This document shows positions 21,172 to 23,059 of a stretch of DNA of 23,059 bases, one piece after another (the first letter of the stretch is position 1; each line of letters opens with the position of its first letter). The notes below the pieces were generated by a model. That model was not told where the DNA came from, ran no database searches, and saw only the letters and a list, made by a program, of their open reading frames with translations. Origin of the DNA: UBA1738 sp045577675 (GTDB lineage: Bacteria; Bacillota; Clostridia; UBA1381); NCBI GenBank assembly GCA_045577675.1, contig JAZNIV010000009.1, forward strand, positions 1-23,059, written 5' to 3'. Both the position numbers and the translations under genes were made by a program.

Positions 21172-22009
21172 AAAGGGCTTAGGAAAGGGACTTGACGCAC
21201 TATTTGCCGAGGAAGAGGACAAGCAGGGCGTTAAAGAGGTTAAAATAACCGAGGTTGTTCCGAATAAAAATCAACCCCGTAAAACCTTTGATGAGGAAAA
21301 GCTGCTTGCACTTGCCGAATCAATTAAAGAGCATGGGCTTATTCAGCCAATAATTGTTACACAAAACGGGGACACATATACTATTGTTGCGGGTGAACGC
21401 CGCTGGCGAGCTGCAAAAAAAGCAGGAATTAAGAAAATTCCTGTTTTAATACGTGATTACAGCGACCTTGCAGTACGTGAAATTGCACTTATTGAAAACC
21501 TCCAGAGAGAGGATTTAAACCCTATTGAAGAAGCACTCGGCTACAGATCTTTAATGGAAGAGTATAATTTGACACAGGAGGAAATAAGTACAAAAATTGG
21601 CAAAAGCCGCAGTGCTACCGCAAATTCCGTGCGTCTTTTATCACTTGACGACGATGTTCAAAAAAAGCTTATTGCCGGAGAAATCACCGAAGGGCATGCA
21701 AGATGTGCATTGATGGTTCCGGAAGGTGTCGTACGTGAATTTTTTATAAACAGAATAATTCAAGACGGACTTAACGTACGTCAGGCGGAAATTCTGGCAA
21801 AGGATTTGTCAAAAACACCGTCTAAAAAGTCCAAAAAACAGGAAAATACAGCATATAAGATAGAATTAGAGAGAATATCCAAAAATCTTGAACAGTATCT
21901 TGGCACAAGGGTAAAGCTGTCAGGAACGTCAAAAAAAGGTAAAATTGAGATAGAATACTATGGAAATGAGGACCTTGAAAGACTTCTTGACCTTATCAGA
22001 CGGAGGTGA
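21164..22009 (+). CDS. parB: Chromosome partitioning protein ParB/Spo0J
   Basis: This 281-residue CTP-dependent clamp loads at parS. The N-terminal peptide KKGLGKGLDALF (3-14) is the ParA-stimulating motif, and the CTP-binding boxes GERRWRA (77-83) and ENLQRE (111-116) are intact. The parS-binding helix-turn-helix lies at about 137-160 (LTQEEISTKIGKSRSATANS). A Lys-rich linker (about 216-227) leads to the C-terminal dimerisation domain. Noc, a paralogue with similar layout, is less likely because it follows parA directly and perfect parS (not NBS) sites are next door. The next gene's Shine-Dalgarno overlaps its stop. Confidence 0.96.
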   Translation: MAKKGLGKGLDALFAEEEDKQGVKEVKITEVVPNKNQPRKTFDEEKLLALAESIKEHGLIQPIIVTQNGDTYTIVAGERRWRAAKKAGIKKIPVLIRDYSDLAVREIALIENLQREDLNPIEEALGYRSLMEEYNLTQEEISTKIGKSRSATANSVRLLSLDDDVQKKLIAGEITEGHARCALMVPEGVVREFFINRIIQDGLNVRQAEILAKDLSKTPSKKSKKQENTAYKIELERISKNLEQYLGTRVKLSGTSKKGKIEIEYYGNEDLERLLDLIRRR

Positions 22010-22014
22010 AATTA

Positions 22015-22455
22015 ATGTCACAGAAAAATAACGATAACCGCTCTTTGTTTATGTATACGGCATTGATATTCTTTGTTGCAATAGTTATGATTGTAATGTC
22101 TTTCTTTGCACAAACGCATCTTGAACAGCTGCGTGTAAGCGAAAAGGATGCAGAAAATGTGAGTTTATCGAACAAAGCGGCACAGGTAAGTGAAGAGAAT
22201 ATGCAGCTTGTGGAGCTGAATAAGACTCTCCGAATGAAAAACGAAGAGAAGGAGAACCAGATTGTTGTTCTTACGACCGAGAGGGATATGCTTGTCAGAC
22301 AGAAAAATGCTTATAACTCGCTAATGGCGGTGTATGATAAGCTGTTTGAGGGTGATAAGACAGGTGCCAAGGAGCTTTTGCAGGGTATTTTTACTGAGGA
22401 CTTATCCCCGGAACAAAAGGAAATTTACGATAAATTGGTTAAAGAAGCAAAGTAG
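22015..22455 (+). CDS. Membrane-anchored coiled-coil protein of unknown function
   Basis: This 146-residue protein has a short polar cytoplasmic start, one membrane helix at about 12-33 (MYTALIFFVAIVMIVMSFF), then a long heptad-rich coiled coil at about 38-100. The C-terminal region (about 101-146: YNSLMAVYDKLFEGDKTGAKELL and EDLSPEQKEIYDKLV) reads like a small helical, TPR-like hairpin. I do not recognise the family. The membrane-plus-coiled-coil plan resembles divisome proteins such as FtsL or DivIC only in topology. GGAGGTG (22002-22008) overlaps the parB stop and is spaced for the ATG at 22015, so it is likely expressed with parAB. No Cys or catalytic motif is seen. Confidence 0.8.
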   Translation: MSQKNNDNRSLFMYTALIFFVAIVMIVMSFFAQTHLEQLRVSEKDAENVSLSNKAAQVSEENMQLVELNKTLRMKNEEKENQIVVLTTERDMLVRQKNAYNSLMAVYDKLFEGDKTGAKELLQGIFTEDLSPEQKEIYDKLVKEAK

Positions 22456-22495
22456 CTTCCTATTATAATGAACACTACAGATTGGAGAAATTAAA

Positions 22496-23059
22496 ATGTT
22501 AGACATTAAATTACTTAGAACCGAACCGGAAAAAATAAAAAATGCGTTAAAAAACCGTTGCAGCGACCTGGATATTGCTCCTGCTATTGAGCTTGACGAG
22601 AAACGCCGCGAAATTCTTGCACAGGTTGAACAGATGAAGGCAAAGCAGAATGAAATCACAAAACAGATACCTGCAATGAAAAAAGCAGGCGAGAATACTG
22701 ATAAGATTTTTGCGGAAATGAAGGAGCTTTCAGGCGAAATTAAGGAGCTTGACGCAAAGGTTGCCGAAATTGACGAAAAATTAAGAGATTTTATGCTCAG
22801 AATCCCTAATATTCCGTCAGAAAAAAGTCCTGTTGGTGCAGATGATGCAGATAATGTTGAGATAAGAAAATGGTCTGAGCCAAGAAAATTTGATTTTGAG
22901 GCAAAGGCTCATTGGGACATCGGTACAAACCTCGATATACTTGATTTTGACCGAGGCGCGAAGATTGCAGGAACTCGCTTTACCGTTTATAAAGGTCTTG
23001 GAGCAAGACTTGAAAGAAGCGTTATTTCGTATTTCCTGAATACTCACACAGAGCATGGA
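22496..23059 (+). CDS. serS: Seryl-tRNA synthetase, N-terminal part (runs off the window)
   Basis: The first 188 residues are present and the frame stays open to the window end. The start MLDIKLLRTEPEKIKNAL and the long antiparallel coiled-coil tRNA-binding arm (about 27-100) are typical of bacterial SerRS. They are followed by LRIPNIPSE (about 101-109) and the start of the class II core with HWDIGTNLDILDFDRGAKIAGTRF, which leads into motif 1. GGAGA lies 8 bases upstream of the ATG. Only 40 bases separate it from the preceding gene, with no room for a T-box leader. It may therefore be read from the parAB promoter, although a TATAAT-like element lies at about 22463-22469. Confidence 0.97.
   Translation, partial: MLDIKLLRTEPEKIKNALKNRCSDLDIAPAIELDEKRREILAQVEQMKAKQNEITKQIPAMKKAGENTDKIFAEMKELSGEIKELDAKVAEIDEKLRDFMLRIPNIPSEKSPVGADDADNVEIRKWSEPRKFDFEAKAHWDIGTNLDILDFDRGAKIAGTRFTVYKGLGARLERSVISYFLNTHTEHG

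Noticed and set aside
22456..22495. T-box leader for serS
   Set aside because: Only 40 bases are available, with no specifier loop or terminator; a T-box needs far more room.

Overview
The window looks like origin-proximal chromosome of a low-GC, endospore-forming Clostridia-type anaerobe. Supporting this are a GerA/GerB/GerC spore germinant receptor operon, Spo0J-type ParA/ParB with two perfect parS sites, a DnaI/DnaC-like loader, zinc-type S18, a class A RNase P RNA, AT-rich intergenic DNA and several consensus sigma-A promoters. The species cannot be named from the sequence alone. The canonical rpmH-dnaA-dnaN-recF-gyrB order is not kept: enolase lies upstream of dnaA, and dnaN is followed by a metallo-beta-lactamase-fold hydrolase instead of recF and gyrB.

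Layout. 1-1.5 kb (minus): an ECF sigma factor followed by an overlapping membrane anti-sigma gene, under a consensus promoter. 1.6-2.6 kb (minus): a secreted protein with a copper-amine-oxidase-N-like (stalk) domain and a duplicated module. 2.6-3.0 kb: a gene-free stretch packed with inverted repeats, including a palindromic element of unknown kind. 3.0-4.2 kb (minus): an HtrA-type protease. 4.4-5.0 kb (plus): a ribbon-helix-helix protein and an XRE regulator. 5.0-6.1 kb (plus): rpsF-ssb-rpsR with a perfect promoter and terminator. 6.2-7.9 kb (minus): eno, then a SmtB/CadC-type metal sensor with its own promoter. 8.0-14.7 kb (plus): dnaA, a candidate oriC, dnaN, an MBL hydrolase, a HemZ-type radical SAM enzyme, a DnaI/DnaC-like ATPase and an unusual HisRS-like protein with a His/Cys metal tail, closed by a strong terminator. 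14.7-15.6 kb (plus): a Ppx/GppA phosphatase. 15.7-20.2 kb (minus): gerA-gerB-gerC, a previously uncalled 55-residue membrane ORF, and rnpB. 20.3-23.1 kb (plus): parA-parB, a membrane coiled-coil protein, and the start of serS, which runs off the window.

How it fits together. Most of the right half concerns chromosome replication and segregation (DnaA, clamp, helicase loader, oriC candidate, ParABS), with sporulation genes lodged inside the centromere-like region: one parS lies between gerA and gerB, and the other overlaps the parAB promoter. The observations most worth following up are the HisRS-derived protein with a metal-binding tail, the translationally coupled 55-residue ger protein, an Arg in place of the base-contacting His in the DnaA box-binding motif, the parS arrangement around gerA, and the inverted-repeat cluster at 2.7-3.0 kb. 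I saw no CRISPR array, tRNA, rRNA, transposase or prophage gene.
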